Counted from the first letter of the stretch, positions 53,490 through 62,311 are shown. The stretch: 64,000 bases of DNA from Segniliparus rugosus ATCC BAA-974 (GCF_000185725.2 NZ_KI391954.1:682001-746000), one strand, 5' to 3'. The notes: generated by a model from the sequence alone, not told the origin. A program made the numbers and translations.

Positions 53490-55768
53490 GCGGCCTTGTC
53501 TTCGCGGATCCGCTTGCCCCGCTGATCGGCGCGGCGAAGGCGGCCAAACTGGCCGAGGAGCTGCAGATCGCCACGGTCGGGGAGCTGCTGCGGCACTACC
53601 CGAGGGACTACGCGCGGCCGGGGCAGCTTCTGGGGAACCGGCTGGCGCAGGTCGGGGAGCACGTGACGCTCATCGCCGAAGTCCGCAAGAAGTCGGTCAT
53701 GCGGTTCAAGAACGATCCGAGCAAGAAGCGCATGGTGCTGTCGGTCTCGGACGGGATCAACGTGTACGAGGTGGTGTTCTTCAACCCGAAGAAATGGACG
53801 CAGGAGAAGCTGGAAGAGGGCCAGCGGTACATGTTCGACGGCGAAGTCTCGATGTACGCGAACAAGCTCCAGCTCGCGCACCCCGGTTTCATCCTGTTGC
53901 CGGACCCCGACGCGCGGGAGCAGGGCGTGCAGGAGCCGGGCGCGGGGAAGATCACCGGAGTCGGCCAGATCGCGGCCTACGCCCGCAGCGTGGACCCGTC
54001 GCTGCAGCTGGACCCCTCCGAATGGCGGTCCGAGCTCATGGCGGTGTACCCGGCGAGCAAAAACGTGTCCAGCTGGGACGTGCGCAGGTACGTCGAGGCG
54101 GTGCTGGACCAGCTCGCCCCGGTGCCCGACCCGCTGACCGAGGCGATGCGCGCCGAACGAGGGTTTTTAGGCCTTGAGGAATCGCTGCGGGCGGTGCACA
54201 CGCCCGAGTCGCAGGACCAGGTGAACCGGGCGAAGGACCGGCTGCGCTTCGACGAGGCGCTCGCGGTGCAGCTCGCGTTCGCGAAACGGCGGGCGGCGCT
54301 CGCGAAGGCCAAAGCGCTCGCGTGCCAGCCGCTCGCGGACGGGAAAGTCGCGAAGTTCGAGGCGAGGCTGCCGTTCCAGCTCACCGAGGACCAGCGGGCG
54401 GCGCGGGACGAGATCGACGCGGACCTCGCCACCTCGAAGCCGATGAGCCGGCTGGTGCACGGCGAGGTGGGCTCCGGCAAGACGGTGGTGAGCCTGCTCG
54501 CGATGCTCCGCGTGGTGGACGCGGGAGCCCAGTGCGCGATGCTCGCCCCGACGGAGGTCTTGGCGGCGCAGCACCACGCGACGCTGCGCAAGCTCCTCGG
54601 GCCGCTCGGCCGGGGCGGGGAGCTGGACGGCGATCCGGACGGGCTGAAGATCGTGCTGCTCACCGGGTCGATGGGCGCGGCGGCGCGCAAGGCCGCCCTC
54701 GCGCAGGTGGTCAGCGGGGAGGCGAGCATCGTGGTGGGCACGCACGCGCTGCTCTCCGAGAAAGTCATGTTCGCCGACCTCGGCCTTCTGGTGGTGGACG
54801 AGCAGCACCGTTTCGGCGTGGACCAGCGCGACGCGCTGCGCGGCAGGGGCGTGGACGGGCGGCTGCCGCACCTGCTGGTGATGACGGCCACCCCGATCCC
54901 CAGGACGGTCGCGATGACCGTGTTCGGCGAGCTCGAAGTCTCCACGATCAAACATTTGCCGAAGAACCGGGCCGGGATCAGCTCGTCGGTGGTGGACGAG
55001 AAGCGCAAGCCGGACTGGGTGCGCCGCGTCTGGGAGCGGATGCGCGAAGAGGCCGCCGAGGGCAGGCAGGCGTACGTGGTGTGCGCGCGGATCCAAGACA
55101 AAGAGAAGGAAGAGGAGAAAAAGCCCGCAAAGGCAAAGCCCAAGCCCGCGCCGGAGCAGAAGGGCCCGCCGCCCCCGAGGGCGGTGGTGGACGTGTTCGA
55201 GGAGCTTTCCTCTGGCCCGCTCGCGGGTTTGCGGCTCGGGCTCATGCACGGCGGTCTTCCTCCGGCGGAGAAAGACAAGGCCATGGCCTCCTTCGCATCC
55301 GGCGAGACACAGGTGCTCGTGTCGACCACGGTGATCGAAGTGGGCGTGGACGTGCCGAACTCCACGATGATGGTGATCCTCGACGCGGACCGGTTCGGCA
55401 TCAGCCAGTTGCACCAGCTGCGAGGCCGGGTCGGCCGGGGCGGGCATCCTGGGCTGTGCATCTTCGTCACACGGGCCGGCGGAGCATCGCTCGACCGGCT
55501 GCAGAGCGTGGCTTCGTGCATGGACGGGTTCGAGCTCGCGGAGTTGGATTTGAAGATCCGGGGCGAGGGCGACGTGATCGGCGTGGCGCAGTCCGGCCGG
55601 TCCCGTTCGCTGCGGCTGCTGTCGGTGACCAGGGACGAGGAGATCATCGCCGACGCCAGGGAAGTGGCCGACGCGTTGGCCGAAGGCGCGCAGGGGGAGG
55701 CGTTGCTGGCGGAGACGCTCGACTCGGTCCTGACCGAGGCGGAAGCCGGGTACTTGGAGAAATGGTGA
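53486..55768 (+). CDS. recG: ATP-dependent DNA helicase RecG
   Basis: Branch-migration helicase that remodels stalled forks. 760 residues: wedge/OB domain in the first 200 residues, helicase motifs I HGEVGSGKTVVSLLA, II VVDEQHRFGVDQR, III TATPIPRT, and V-VI STTVIEVGVDVPN and QLRGRVGRGGHPG. A Lys/Pro/Glu-rich insert (EKEEEKKPAKAKPKPAPEQKG) interrupts helicase domain 2 and appears lineage-specific. ATG 53486 overlaps the upstream stop (ATGA). Confidence 0.95.
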   Translation: MSGLVFADPLAPLIGAAKAAKLAEELQIATVGELLRHYPRDYARPGQLLGNRLAQVGEHVTLIAEVRKKSVMRFKNDPSKKRMVLSVSDGINVYEVVFFNPKKWTQEKLEEGQRYMFDGEVSMYANKLQLAHPGFILLPDPDAREQGVQEPGAGKITGVGQIAAYARSVDPSLQLDPSEWRSELMAVYPASKNVSSWDVRRYVEAVLDQLAPVPDPLTEAMRAERGFLGLEESLRAVHTPESQDQVNRAKDRLRFDEALAVQLAFAKRRAALAKAKALACQPLADGKVAKFEARLPFQLTEDQRAARDEIDADLATSKPMSRLVHGEVGSGKTVVSLLAMLRVVDAGAQCAMLAPTEVLAAQHHATLRKLLGPLGRGGELDGDPDGLKIVLLTGSMGAAARKAALAQVVSGEASIVVGTHALLSEKVMFADLGLLVVDEQHRFGVDQRDALRGRGVDGRLPHLLVMTATPIPRTVAMTVFGELEVSTIKHLPKNRAGISSSVVDEKRKPDWVRRVWERMREEAAEGRQAYVVCARIQDKEKEEEKKPAKAKPKPAPEQKGPPPPRAVVDVFEELSSGPLAGLRLGLMHGGLPPAEKDKAMASFASGETQVLVSTTVIEVGVDVPNSTMMVILDADRFGISQLHQLRGRVGRGGHPGLCIFVTRAGGASLDRLQSVASCMDGFELAELDLKIRGEGDVIGVAQSGRSRSLRLLSVTRDEEIIADAREVADALAEGAQGEALLAETLDSVLTEAEAGYLEKW

Positions 55769-56481
55769 GGGGCGCGACGAAGTCCGCGCGGCACAAGCCG
55801 ACGCGATACGCGGCGGTGTTCGCGGCGCTGGCCGTGGCGGTGGCGGTCCAACTGCATTGGGAGCGGATCGAGGAGGCGTTCGGCTTCGGCGGGCCGAGCG
55901 CGGCCCAGGCGGGGCAGCAGCTCGGCTTGCGGGTGGTGGAGACCCGTCCGAGGGCGCGGGACTACCGGCGGAGCGAGTTCGGCGAGGCGTGGACCGACGA
56001 CACGGACGCTCCGTTGGGGCGCAACGGCTGCGACACCCGCAACGACGTGCTGGACCGGGATTTGACGCATAAGCAGTACGTTGCGATCCGGCGCTGCCCG
56101 CAAGCCGTGGCGAGCGGCGATCTGCACGACCCGTACACCGGGCGATGGGTGCATTTCCAGCGGGGCAAGGACACCAGCGCCAAAGTCCAGATCGACCACA
56201 TCGTGCCGTTGGCCTACGCCTGGGACATGGGGGCCCGCAATTGGGCCCCCGAGGTTCGTCGCAGGTTCGCCAACGACCCGGCGAACCTCGTCGCGGTGGA
56301 CGGGGACGCGAACGAGGACAAAGGCGATCAGCCGCCGGGGCTGTGGATGCCGAAGGAAGAGGCTTTCCGCTGCCCGTACGCGCGGCAATTCGCCGCCGTC
56401 GCGAAGGCGTACGACCTCGCGGTCGACGCGCGGTCCGCGAAAGTCATCGCCAAGACCGTGCAGGAGTGCCCGGCAGGGTAG
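55762..56481 (+). CDS. Exported or anchored HNH/DUF1524-type nuclease
   Basis: A 239-residue protein with an N-terminal basic segment and hydrophobic helix (about 15-32) and a C-terminal HNH-type domain: QIDHIVPLAYAWDMGARNW with the catalytic DHIVPL, then NDPANLVAVDGDANEDKGD. This resembles GmrSD/DUF1524 extracellular nucleases. Cysteines at GCDTRN, RRCPQA, FRCPYA and QECPAG may form two disulfides, fitting export. ATG 55762 overlaps recG by 7 nt; M. tuberculosis Rv2972c is the positional equivalent. Confidence 0.85.
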   Translation: MVRGATKSARHKPTRYAAVFAALAVAVAVQLHWERIEEAFGFGGPSAAQAGQQLGLRVVETRPRARDYRRSEFGEAWTDDTDAPLGRNGCDTRNDVLDRDLTHKQYVAIRRCPQAVASGDLHDPYTGRWVHFQRGKDTSAKVQIDHIVPLAYAWDMGARNWAPEVRRRFANDPANLVAVDGDANEDKGDQPPGLWMPKEEAFRCPYARQFAAVAKAYDLAVDARSAKVIAKTVQECPAG

Positions 56482-56566
56482 CGGCAGGGGCGGGCAGGCC
56501 TCGCGGATCGGCGGAATAGCTCGGCCTTCTGGCCGGGAGGGCTATCGCCCGGACGTGCGCCGACGG

Positions 56567-56610
56567 CGGCCAGGCGAGGCGACAGGGGGGCGGCCAGGCG
56601 AGGCGACAGG
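56567..56610. repeat. 20-bp direct repeat, period 24
   Basis: CGGCCAGGCGAGGCGACAGG occurs at 56567-56586 and 56591-56610, separated by GGGG. Non-coding region. Confidence 0.75.
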
Positions 56611-56756
56611 AGCGGGCTCCCCGGCCTCGCTCGGCGAGATGAAAAGTATGGAAGCTGTGGGAGCCGGGCCGTCGAACGCCTCGGGAGGCTCCGGCGCGGA
56701 TGAGAAAAGCGAGGGGGCTTGGATGTTTGTTTCCCTTCGTCGTTGTCGATGGGGGG

Positions 56757-56787
56757 TCGGCAGGGCGGCGGATCGCCGCCCTGCCGA
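56757..56787. terminator. cspA terminator hairpin
   Basis: Perfect 14-bp stem (56757-56770 with 56774-56787) and a GAT loop, 12 nt beyond the cspA stop codon. It can serve both convergent directions; no T-run. Confidence 0.7.
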
Positions 56788-56799
56788 GAAGGTCTGTGG

Positions 56800-57006
56800 T
56801 TAGATCACGGACACAGAGGCGGCCTGGGGCCCCCGGTCGCTTGCCTGAACTTCGAACTGCACGCGCTGGTTCTCCTGCAGCGTGCGGAATCCCGTGCTGC
56901 CGGTGATCGCGGAGAAGTGGACGAACAGGTCCTTGCCGCCGTCGTCAGGGGTGATGAAGCCGAAGCCCTTTTCCTCGTTGAACCATTTGACAGTGCCTTG
57001 GGGCAT
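56800..57006 (-). CDS. cspA: Cold shock protein CspA family
   Basis: A 68-residue single-stranded nucleic-acid-binding cold shock domain. RNP1 is KGFGFI (13-18) and RNP2 is LFVHF (27-31); [14 protein letters not shown] is the standard start. AAAGGG is the ribosome site. The 120-nt upstream gap to the MFS gene can hold a leader of about 100 nt, usual for cold-shock mRNAs, with a possible -10 TATCGT near 57085 on the minus strand. Confidence 0.95.
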   Translation of the reverse strand: MPQGTVKWFNEEKGFGFITPDDGGKDLFVHFSAITGSTGFRTLQENQRVQFEVQASDRGPQAASVSVI

Positions 57007-57127
57007 TATTTGTTTCCCTTTGCGATTGCAGAGTCAGAACCGTGTTTCGGCTCCGGGCCGCAGGGAGGGGTACTCAAAATCTGAACGATAGAGGCCGCTC
57101 GCCGCGCTAAAAAATCTCGCGAGCGAG

Positions 57128-58885
57128 TCACAAAGAATTTAAACCGCCTTCAGAGTAGCACATCTTCGAGATTCCGCCCTGTTTTTCACAGTTTTTCACA
57201 GCGTCCGCGCCGCAGCAAGGCAGGGCAGGGCTCTGCGCGGCGGCCTGAGCGGGCCGTCGCAGCTGCAGCCGGGTCACGCAATGCTGCCGAAAGCTGTCCT
57301 TGACGGCGGTCGCGGGAAGCTCGGCCGCGAGGGCGTCCTCCGGGGCGTCGAGCGTGGTGCGCAAGGGGACTTCCCGCACGAAGAGCACCGCGACGAACGC
57401 GACGGCCACGAGCGGGACGAGGTAGGCGAAGACCGGGGTCATCGCCGAGTTGAACGCGTGGACCACCGCGTCGTGCAGCGCCGGGTGCGCGGCCTTGAGC
57501 TGATTGACGAGCTCGGGCCGCAACTGTTCCTCGCCGCCGAGCGCGGCGCGCTCGCGCGGGGGCAGCGGGCCCAGTTTTCGGCCCATCTGGTCGTGGAGCC
57601 TGCCGACGAAGACCCCGCCGACGAGCGAGGCTCCGAGGGACATGCCGATCTGCCGGAAGAAGTTGTGCGTCGCCGTCGCGGTGCCGACCTCGTCCTGCGG
57701 CAGGGAGTTCTGCACGATGAGCACGAGGGTCTGCATGCACATGCCGATGCCCGCGCCGAGCAGGAACTGGTATCCGGCGATGGCGGCGTTGGAGGTGTCG
57801 ACCTTCATCGTGGACGAGAGGCACAGGCCGAGGGCGATCACCGGGGTTCCCAGGGCCGGCAGGATCTTGTAGCGGCCGGTCCTGGTGGTGAACGCCCCGC
57901 CTGCCGAGGACGCGGCGACCATCCCGAGCATCATCGGGATCATCAGCAGCCCGGACTTGGTGGTGGACAGCCCGGTGACCATTTGCAGGTACGTGGGCAA
58001 ATAGGCGGAGGAGCCGAACATCGCGACGCCGACGATGAGGCCGCCCGAGACGGCGAGGCGGACGTTGGGCACGGCGAAGACGCGCATGGGGATGATCGGG
58101 TTCTCCGCGCGCAGCTCCACGAGGACGAAGACCACGGCAAGGGCTGCGGCCGCGGCGAAGAGCCCGACGACGGCCGCCGAGCCCCAGGGGTGGTCGGGCT
58201 GCCCGCCGAGCGAGGTGGCCAGGACGAGGCAGGAGACCGAAGCCGCCATGGCGAGCATGCCCGCGACGTCCGCGCCGATCTTCGCCGGACGGCTCGCGGG
58301 CAGTTGCAGGAAGAGCAGCGTCGCCGCGATGGCGAAGGCTCCGAGCGGCAGGTTCATCCAGAACGCCCAACGCCAGCCGGGGCCTTCGGTGAACCATCCG
58401 CCGAGCAGGGGGCCGAGCACCGAGGCGAGGCCGAAGATCCCGCCCATCATCCCCATGTACTTGCCGCGCTGGCGGGGCGGGACCACGTCGGCGATGATGG
58501 CCTGGGAGAGGATCATGAGCCCGCCGCCGCCGATTCCCTGCACGGCCCGGCCCGCGATCAGCTGCCCCATGGTGTCGGCGAGGCCGCCGATCACCGAGCC
58601 CGCGAGGAAGGCGCCCATCGCCCAGAGGTAGAGGGGTTTGCGCCCGAGGACGTCGGAGAATTTGCCGTAGATCGGCATCATGACGGTGGAAGCCAGCATG
58701 TACGCCGTCGCGATCCACATTTGATGGTCCACGCCGTGCAGTTCGCCGACGATGGTGGGCTGCGCGGTGGAGAAGATCATCTGGTCCAGCGCCGCGAGCA
58801 GCATCGTGGCGAGCACTGCGGCAAGGACCGGGCCGAGGCTGGTCGTTGTCGGCCCGGCGAGCGGGGGGCGGGTGGCGCGGCTCAT
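57128..58885 (-). CDS. MFS drug efflux transporter, DHA2 (14-helix) type
   Basis: A 585-residue membrane protein with fourteen helices. DHA2 features: LAALDQMIFSTAQPTIVGEL, motif A GKFSDVLGRKPLYLWAM, motif C-like GLASVLGPLLGGWF. The long polar C-terminal tail (about 50 residues with several cysteines) is atypical and may include chance coding past the usual end. ATG 58885 follows GGAGGG and overlaps the stop of the upstream tetR gene (TCAT), so regulator and pump form one operon. Substrate unknown. Confidence 0.88.
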   Translation of the reverse strand: MSRATRPPLAGPTTTSLGPVLAAVLATMLLAALDQMIFSTAQPTIVGELHGVDHQMWIATAYMLASTVMMPIYGKFSDVLGRKPLYLWAMGAFLAGSVIGGLADTMGQLIAGRAVQGIGGGGLMILSQAIIADVVPPRQRGKYMGMMGGIFGLASVLGPLLGGWFTEGPGWRWAFWMNLPLGAFAIAATLLFLQLPASRPAKIGADVAGMLAMAASVSCLVLATSLGGQPDHPWGSAAVVGLFAAAAALAVVFVLVELRAENPIIPMRVFAVPNVRLAVSGGLIVGVAMFGSSAYLPTYLQMVTGLSTTKSGLLMIPMMLGMVAASSAGGAFTTRTGRYKILPALGTPVIALGLCLSSTMKVDTSNAAIAGYQFLLGAGIGMCMQTLVLIVQNSLPQDEVGTATATHNFFRQIGMSLGASLVGGVFVGRLHDQMGRKLGPLPPRERAALGGEEQLRPELVNQLKAAHPALHDAVVHAFNSAMTPVFAYLVPLVAVAFVAVLFVREVPLRTTLDAPEDALAAELPATAVKDSFRQHCVTRLQLRRPAQAAAQSPALPCCGADAVKNCEKQGGISKMCYSEGGLNSL

Positions 58886-59547
58886 GGGTTCCCTCCGGAT
58901 GTTTTGTACGAGTGTGCGCCGTCGACGAAGTCGGCGCAAAGCTTTTTATGCAGCGCGACGCTGCGGGCGAGATGGTCGTGGAACGGCGTGGGCGCGTCGG
59001 AGTCCGTGAACTCCTGCCAGGCGTGCCGGGTGACGGTCAGCGCGATGGTGGCGATCAGCCTCGCCTCCGGGATGAGGGCTTCGTCGGGCTCCTCGGGGCG
59101 GAGCTGGCGCAGTTTCCGCGCGCAGAGCGCCGCGAGGTCTTCGGTGAGCTTCTGCACGTAGGCGAGGCGTTGCCCGGTCAGGCGGGGATGGTCGAGGAAC
59201 GCCTGCGCCCGACGGCGGGAGTGCTCTTTGCTGAGCGTGCCGGACCGGCTCGCGAGCAAGTCGATGATCGGGACGAACGGGTCCGTGTTCTCCGGCGCGA
59301 GGTAGGACTCGACCCAGGCCGGATCCGGTCCGTCTTCCTCGATCCCCAAGATGGCGCCGTCTTTCGAGCCCCAGTAGTTGAAGACGGTCTTCGCGGAGAC
59401 TTCCGCGGCCTCGGCGATCTGCGCGACGGTGACCGCCTCGTAGCCGTGCTCGACCACGAGGCGCACGGCGGCCTCGTGGATCTGGGCGGCGCACGCGGCC
59501 CGCTTGCGCTCGCGCAGGCCGAGGTTCCGGGGCGGTGAGGCTGTCAC
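58882..59547 (-). CDS. TetR family regulator of the MFS pump
   Basis: A 221-residue regulator with an N-terminal TetR helix-turn-helix (AQIHEAAVRLVVEHGYEAVTVAQIAEAAEVSAKTVFNYWGSK region). It is the first gene of the operon and ends in the MFS start codon. GTG 59547 lies 6 nt after -10 TACTTT, and the promoter spacer holds a GTAAATTTAC palindrome, indicating autorepression. The ligand is unknown. Confidence 0.88.
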   Translation of the reverse strand: MTASPPRNLGLRERKRAACAAQIHEAAVRLVVEHGYEAVTVAQIAEAAEVSAKTVFNYWGSKDGAILGIEEDGPDPAWVESYLAPENTDPFVPIIDLLASRSGTLSKEHSRRRAQAFLDHPRLTGQRLAYVQKLTEDLAALCARKLRQLRPEEPDEALIPEARLIATIALTVTRHAWQEFTDSDAPTPFHDHLARSVALHKKLCADFVDGAHSYKTSGGNP

Positions 59548-59553
59548 ACGAGA

Positions 59554-59582
59554 AAAGTACAGTCAATGTAAATTTACGTCAA
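59554..59582 (-). promoter_or_regulatory. tetR/MFS operon promoter with palindromic operator
   Basis: Minus strand TTGACG (59582-59577), 17-nt spacer, TACTTT (59559-59554), then 6 nt to GTG 59547. GTAAATTTAC (59568-59577) is a perfect palindrome within the spacer and -35 edge. The mRNA would be leaderless. Confidence 0.6.
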
Positions 59583-59631
59583 ATGGAATTACTCGGGCCG
59601 GAGCGGCGTTCAGCCTCGGCCCGCGCGGTGT

Positions 59632-59637
59632 TACTGT
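59632..59637 (+). promoter_or_regulatory. -10 hexamer before the membrane protein gene at 59643
   Basis: TACTGT, 5 nt, GTG 59643; one base shorter than the usual spacing. Confidence 0.3.
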
Positions 59638-59642
59638 GAGAT

Positions 59643-60266
59643 GTGGGTAACAGTCCGGGACTGCAGCCTTCTGTCTGTCTGTCCCAAGCGAGGCCGAAGC
59701 GGCCTGTGTCGGTCGGCTTCGCGGTGTCTGCCTGGGCGGGCCTCGTGTTCTGGCATTTCGTCGCAGTGCTGGCTGCGACGTGCGCTGGCCTGGCGGGCCA
59801 TATGGTGGTGACCCCGCTGATCGTGGTGTTCGGCGTGCCCATCGGGTATCGGATCGGGGTGTTGGCCGTTGTCGCCGCAATTTTTTTCGCGATGGGCGCG
59901 GCGACCGTCGCCGCCGCTGTGAAATTCGCCTTCGGCGGGCGGTGGGCGAGGGGCGTGCTCGCGGCGAGCGGCGCGCTCACCGTTCTGAGCTTTCTCTGGA
60001 ATGTCTTCGGCCCCTTCGTCGTCATCTCGTCGCGCGGCTTCGACATGGTGTGGGTGTTAAGCCTGCGCTCGATCAACCCGGTGTGGTACTTCCGCCACTG
60101 GCGGTTGACCGTGGAGGACGTGGCGGGCAAGGTCGACCTCTGGGCGACGGGCTTCGCGGTCCTCACGGCTGTCGCGGCGCTGGTGCTGACGTTCCTGCCA
60201 TCGGCGAACCGCTATGTCCGAGAGGCCTCGTCGGGCAAGACCGCCCTTGGGCCGAAGAGCGCGTAG
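59643..60266 (+). CDS. Four-helix membrane protein, unknown
   Basis: A 207-residue protein with four hydrophobic helices (about 24-50, 55-85, 95-120, 160-185), a polar N-terminus and the segment NPVWYFRHWRLTVEDV between helices 3 and 4. Start GTG 59643. It is divergent from the tetR/MFS operon and its 3' end overlaps convergent tetR at 60212 by 55 nt. I do not recognise a family; it could be a target of either TetR. Confidence 0.68.
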   Translation: MGNSPGLQPSVCLSQARPKRPVSVGFAVSAWAGLVFWHFVAVLAATCAGLAGHMVVTPLIVVFGVPIGYRIGVLAVVAAIFFAMGAATVAAAVKFAFGGRWARGVLAASGALTVLSFLWNVFGPFVVISSRGFDMVWVLSLRSINPVWYFRHWRLTVEDVAGKVDLWATGFAVLTAVAALVLTFLPSANRYVREASSGKTALGPKSA

Positions 60267-60841
60267 ACCGCGTCGAAGATGGCGGGCTCCGCGTCCGCGA
60301 CGCTGCCTCCGTCCTCGATGATCGTGATGGCGAGTTCGCGGAGGCCGCCGAGAAGAACGAGCGCGGTCTCCCGCCGCACCGGCGCGCCCCCAAGGGCGCG
60401 CAGCTGCGGGTTGTCGGTCAGGGCTTGGAGGATCCCGATCATGACCTCGTTGTTCCGCCGTTGGAGCTGGCGGCAGCGTTGGCCGAGGCCGGGCAGCTCG
60501 CGGACCGCGCTGACGTAGATGGCTCCGTGCTCCTCGATGGCGGCCATCCAGGCGCGCACGCCCTGGCGCATTTGCTCGACGGGGTGCGCGGACGGGTCGA
60601 CCGCGCGGGCGACCCGCTCGCCGAGGCGTTCGTGCGCGACGCGCAGGAATTCGAGGTAGCACGCCTCTTTGCTCTCGAAATGCTCGTAGAAGGTGCGCCG
60701 GGAGGTCGCGGCTCGGCGGACGATGTCGGCGACGGTGGTGTTCAGGAGCCCGCGTTCGACGACGGATTGTTCGAGAGCGTCCAGCAGCCGTTGGCGGACG
60801 GGCACCTCGCGGCGGGCGTTGAGCTGCGGCTCGGCGGACAT
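60212..60841 (-). CDS. TetR family regulator, divergent from a diiron-type hydrolase
   Basis: A 209-residue TetR protein. The DNA-binding part is RQRLLDALEQSVVERGLLNTTVADIVRRAATSRRTFYEHFESKE. ATG 60841 follows GAGGAGG by 8 nt; the frame is open to 60883. A 13-bp-arm palindrome in the divergent promoter region (60941-60968) is its probable operator. Together with the adjacent hydrolase it forms a regulator-target pair. Confidence 0.86.
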   Translation of the reverse strand: MSAEPQLNARREVPVRQRLLDALEQSVVERGLLNTTVADIVRRAATSRRTFYEHFESKEACYLEFLRVAHERLGERVARAVDPSAHPVEQMRQGVRAWMAAIEEHGAIYVSAVRELPGLGQRCRQLQRRNNEVMIGILQALTDNPQLRALGGAPVRRETALVLLGGLRELAITIIEDGGSVADAEPAIFDAVYALFGPRAVLPDEASRT

Positions 60842-60925
60842 GTTCTGGCCTCCTCGCGGCCTCGGGAGCGTCAACGCTAGCACGATGGTGGAATGACCGA
60901 TCCATCATTGCCCCTGATTCTGTGG

Positions 60926-60954
60926 TTGACATCACCGAAACCTGGTGGTACTTT
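60926..60954 (+). promoter_or_regulatory. Promoter of the diiron-type hydrolase gene
   Basis: TTGACA (60926-60931), 17-nt spacer, TACTTT (60949-60954). One of the best consensus promoters in the window. Leader about 39 nt to ATG 61000. Confidence 0.65.
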
Positions 60955-60968
60955 CAAGTACCACCAGG
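60941..60968. promoter_or_regulatory. TetR-type operator
   Basis: Perfect inverted repeat CCTGGTGGTACTT-TC-AAGTACCACCAGG covering the -10 element and start site of the promoter at 60926-60954. Inferred target of the TetR gene at 60212-60841. Confidence 0.7.
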
Positions 60969-60999
60969 TCGTGGGAATGGCGCAACGAGAGGTCAGGCG

Positions 61000-61859
61000 A
61001 TGGAACCGGTCGACGGAGCACCAGGGGCGGGACGGATCACGACCAGGCGGATCGCGTTCCGCTATCCCGCTGGTTCGCTCGACCGCCACTACGTGCAAGG
61101 CGACCTGGTGATGAGCCATTTGGTCGCGGGGCTTTCGGCGGTGTTCCCAGAGGGGGAGGAGTTCTTCATCCGCTCCGTCCGCCGCTTCGCCGACCGGATC
61201 GACGACCCCGTGCTCACGCAGCGGGTGCGCGGCTTCATCGGCCAAGAGGTCACGCACGGGCGCGAGCATCGGGAGCTCAACGACCGCTTGCAGGAAATGG
61301 GCTACCCGACGCGCAGCGTCGACCGCTTGACCCGGCGGGCGACGCGGCTGTACGAGAAGGTGTTCTCGGCGGAGTTCTGCCTGGCCGTCACCGCCGCCCT
61401 GGAGCACTACACGGCGGTGCTCGCGGAGACGATCCTGACCGAGCCCCGCGCCCAAGAGATGCTCGGCCGCTCCGAGGTCCGGGGCATGCTGCTGTGGCAC
61501 GCCTACGAGGAGTCCGAGCATCGCTCGGTGGCGTTCGACGTGATGCGCGCGGTCGGGGTCGACGAGCGCACGCGGGTGCGCGCCATGCGGTTCGTGACCA
61601 TCGGGTTCATCGGCGGCACCTTCGTGCGCACCGCGCTGAGCCTGGCCTCGGACCGGTCCGCGTACAACCCGCGCAGGCTGTCGGCCAGCATCGCCAACCT
61701 GCGCGCGTCCCCGTTCTTCGGCCCGGACGTGATCGCGCGGATCAAGTCCTACGTTCGGCAGGGGTTCCACCCGGACGAGCGGGACAACGCCGAACTTCTC
61801 AAGCGTTGGGGGCGGAGCTGTTCGGCAGCGACGGCGCGTTGGCGGACAACCTCCGCTGA
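61000..61859 (+). CDS. Predicted metal-dependent (diiron-type) hydrolase, PF10118 family, frameshift near its end
   Basis: Ferritin-like PF10118-family protein. Candidate metal ligands: FIGQEVTHGREHRELN (ExxH) and WHAYEESEHRSVAFDV (E...ExxH). From ATG 61000 (ribosome site GAGAGG) the frame is correct to about residue 271 (AELLKRW). A run of five G at 61808-61812 appears to lack one base: only the -1 frame gives the expected end GAELFGSDGALADNLR with TGA 61857-61859. Uncorrected, the frame runs on to 62358 through two other genes. About 286 residues if repaired. Confidence 0.78.
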
Positions 61860-61945
61860 GCCGTTCTCGTCGGAGGTATCCTGTGTCGAGGGCCGAGCTT
61901 CTGCCGAGGCAGGCTCGAGGACCTCTTCAGAGAAAAGAGGACGCC

Positions 61946-62266
61946 ATGGCAGAACATGTGTACCCAGTGGCTTCGCTCGCCGTGGTCAGCACGGACCGGC
62001 CGCATCGGTACGGCAAACAGCTGGTCGGGCACCTTGGCCGCCGCCATGGCGGCGAATGGGACGCCGAGACGGGCGCGGGGTGGATCGACCTCGCCAACGG
62101 GCGGGCGACCGTCGCAGCCGAAGGGGAGGCGCTGCGGCTGCGCGTCGCCGCCGAGAGCGACGAGGAGCTGGTCAGACTGGAGGACGTCGTCGGCGGCCAT
62201 CTCGTCCGGTTCGGCGAGCGCGACGAACTCAGCGTGGCGTGGGAGCGCGACAGCGCGTCCCGGTGA
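61946..62266 (+). CDS. DUF2218 domain protein
   Basis: A 106-residue protein: PHRYGKQLVGHLGRRHGGEWD then RVAAESDEELVRLEDVVGGHLVRFGERDELSVAW, the DUF2218 pattern seen in small proteins linked to siderophore or iron-related operons. ATG 61946 follows AAAGAGG. It lies 86 nt after the diiron-type hydrolase. Function unknown. Confidence 0.85.
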   Translation: MAEHVYPVASLAVVSTDRPHRYGKQLVGHLGRRHGGEWDAETGAGWIDLANGRATVAAEGEALRLRVAAESDEELVRLEDVVGGHLVRFGERDELSVAWERDSASR

Positions 62267-62311
62267 CCGCGGAGCGCGGAAGCGGTTATCAGAAACGTCA
62301 TAACAAAGTGT

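Larger units (their letters stand above)
56482..56799. other. 318-nt intergenic region between HNH and cspA genes
   Basis: I find no gene here. It holds two 20-bp direct repeats (56567-56610) and the cspA hairpin (56757-56787). Confidence 0.7.

Noticed and set aside
57007-57127. Possible riboswitch or thermosensor in the cspA leader
   Set aside because: The leader is long enough, but I could not find a conserved structure or cold-box match by eye.
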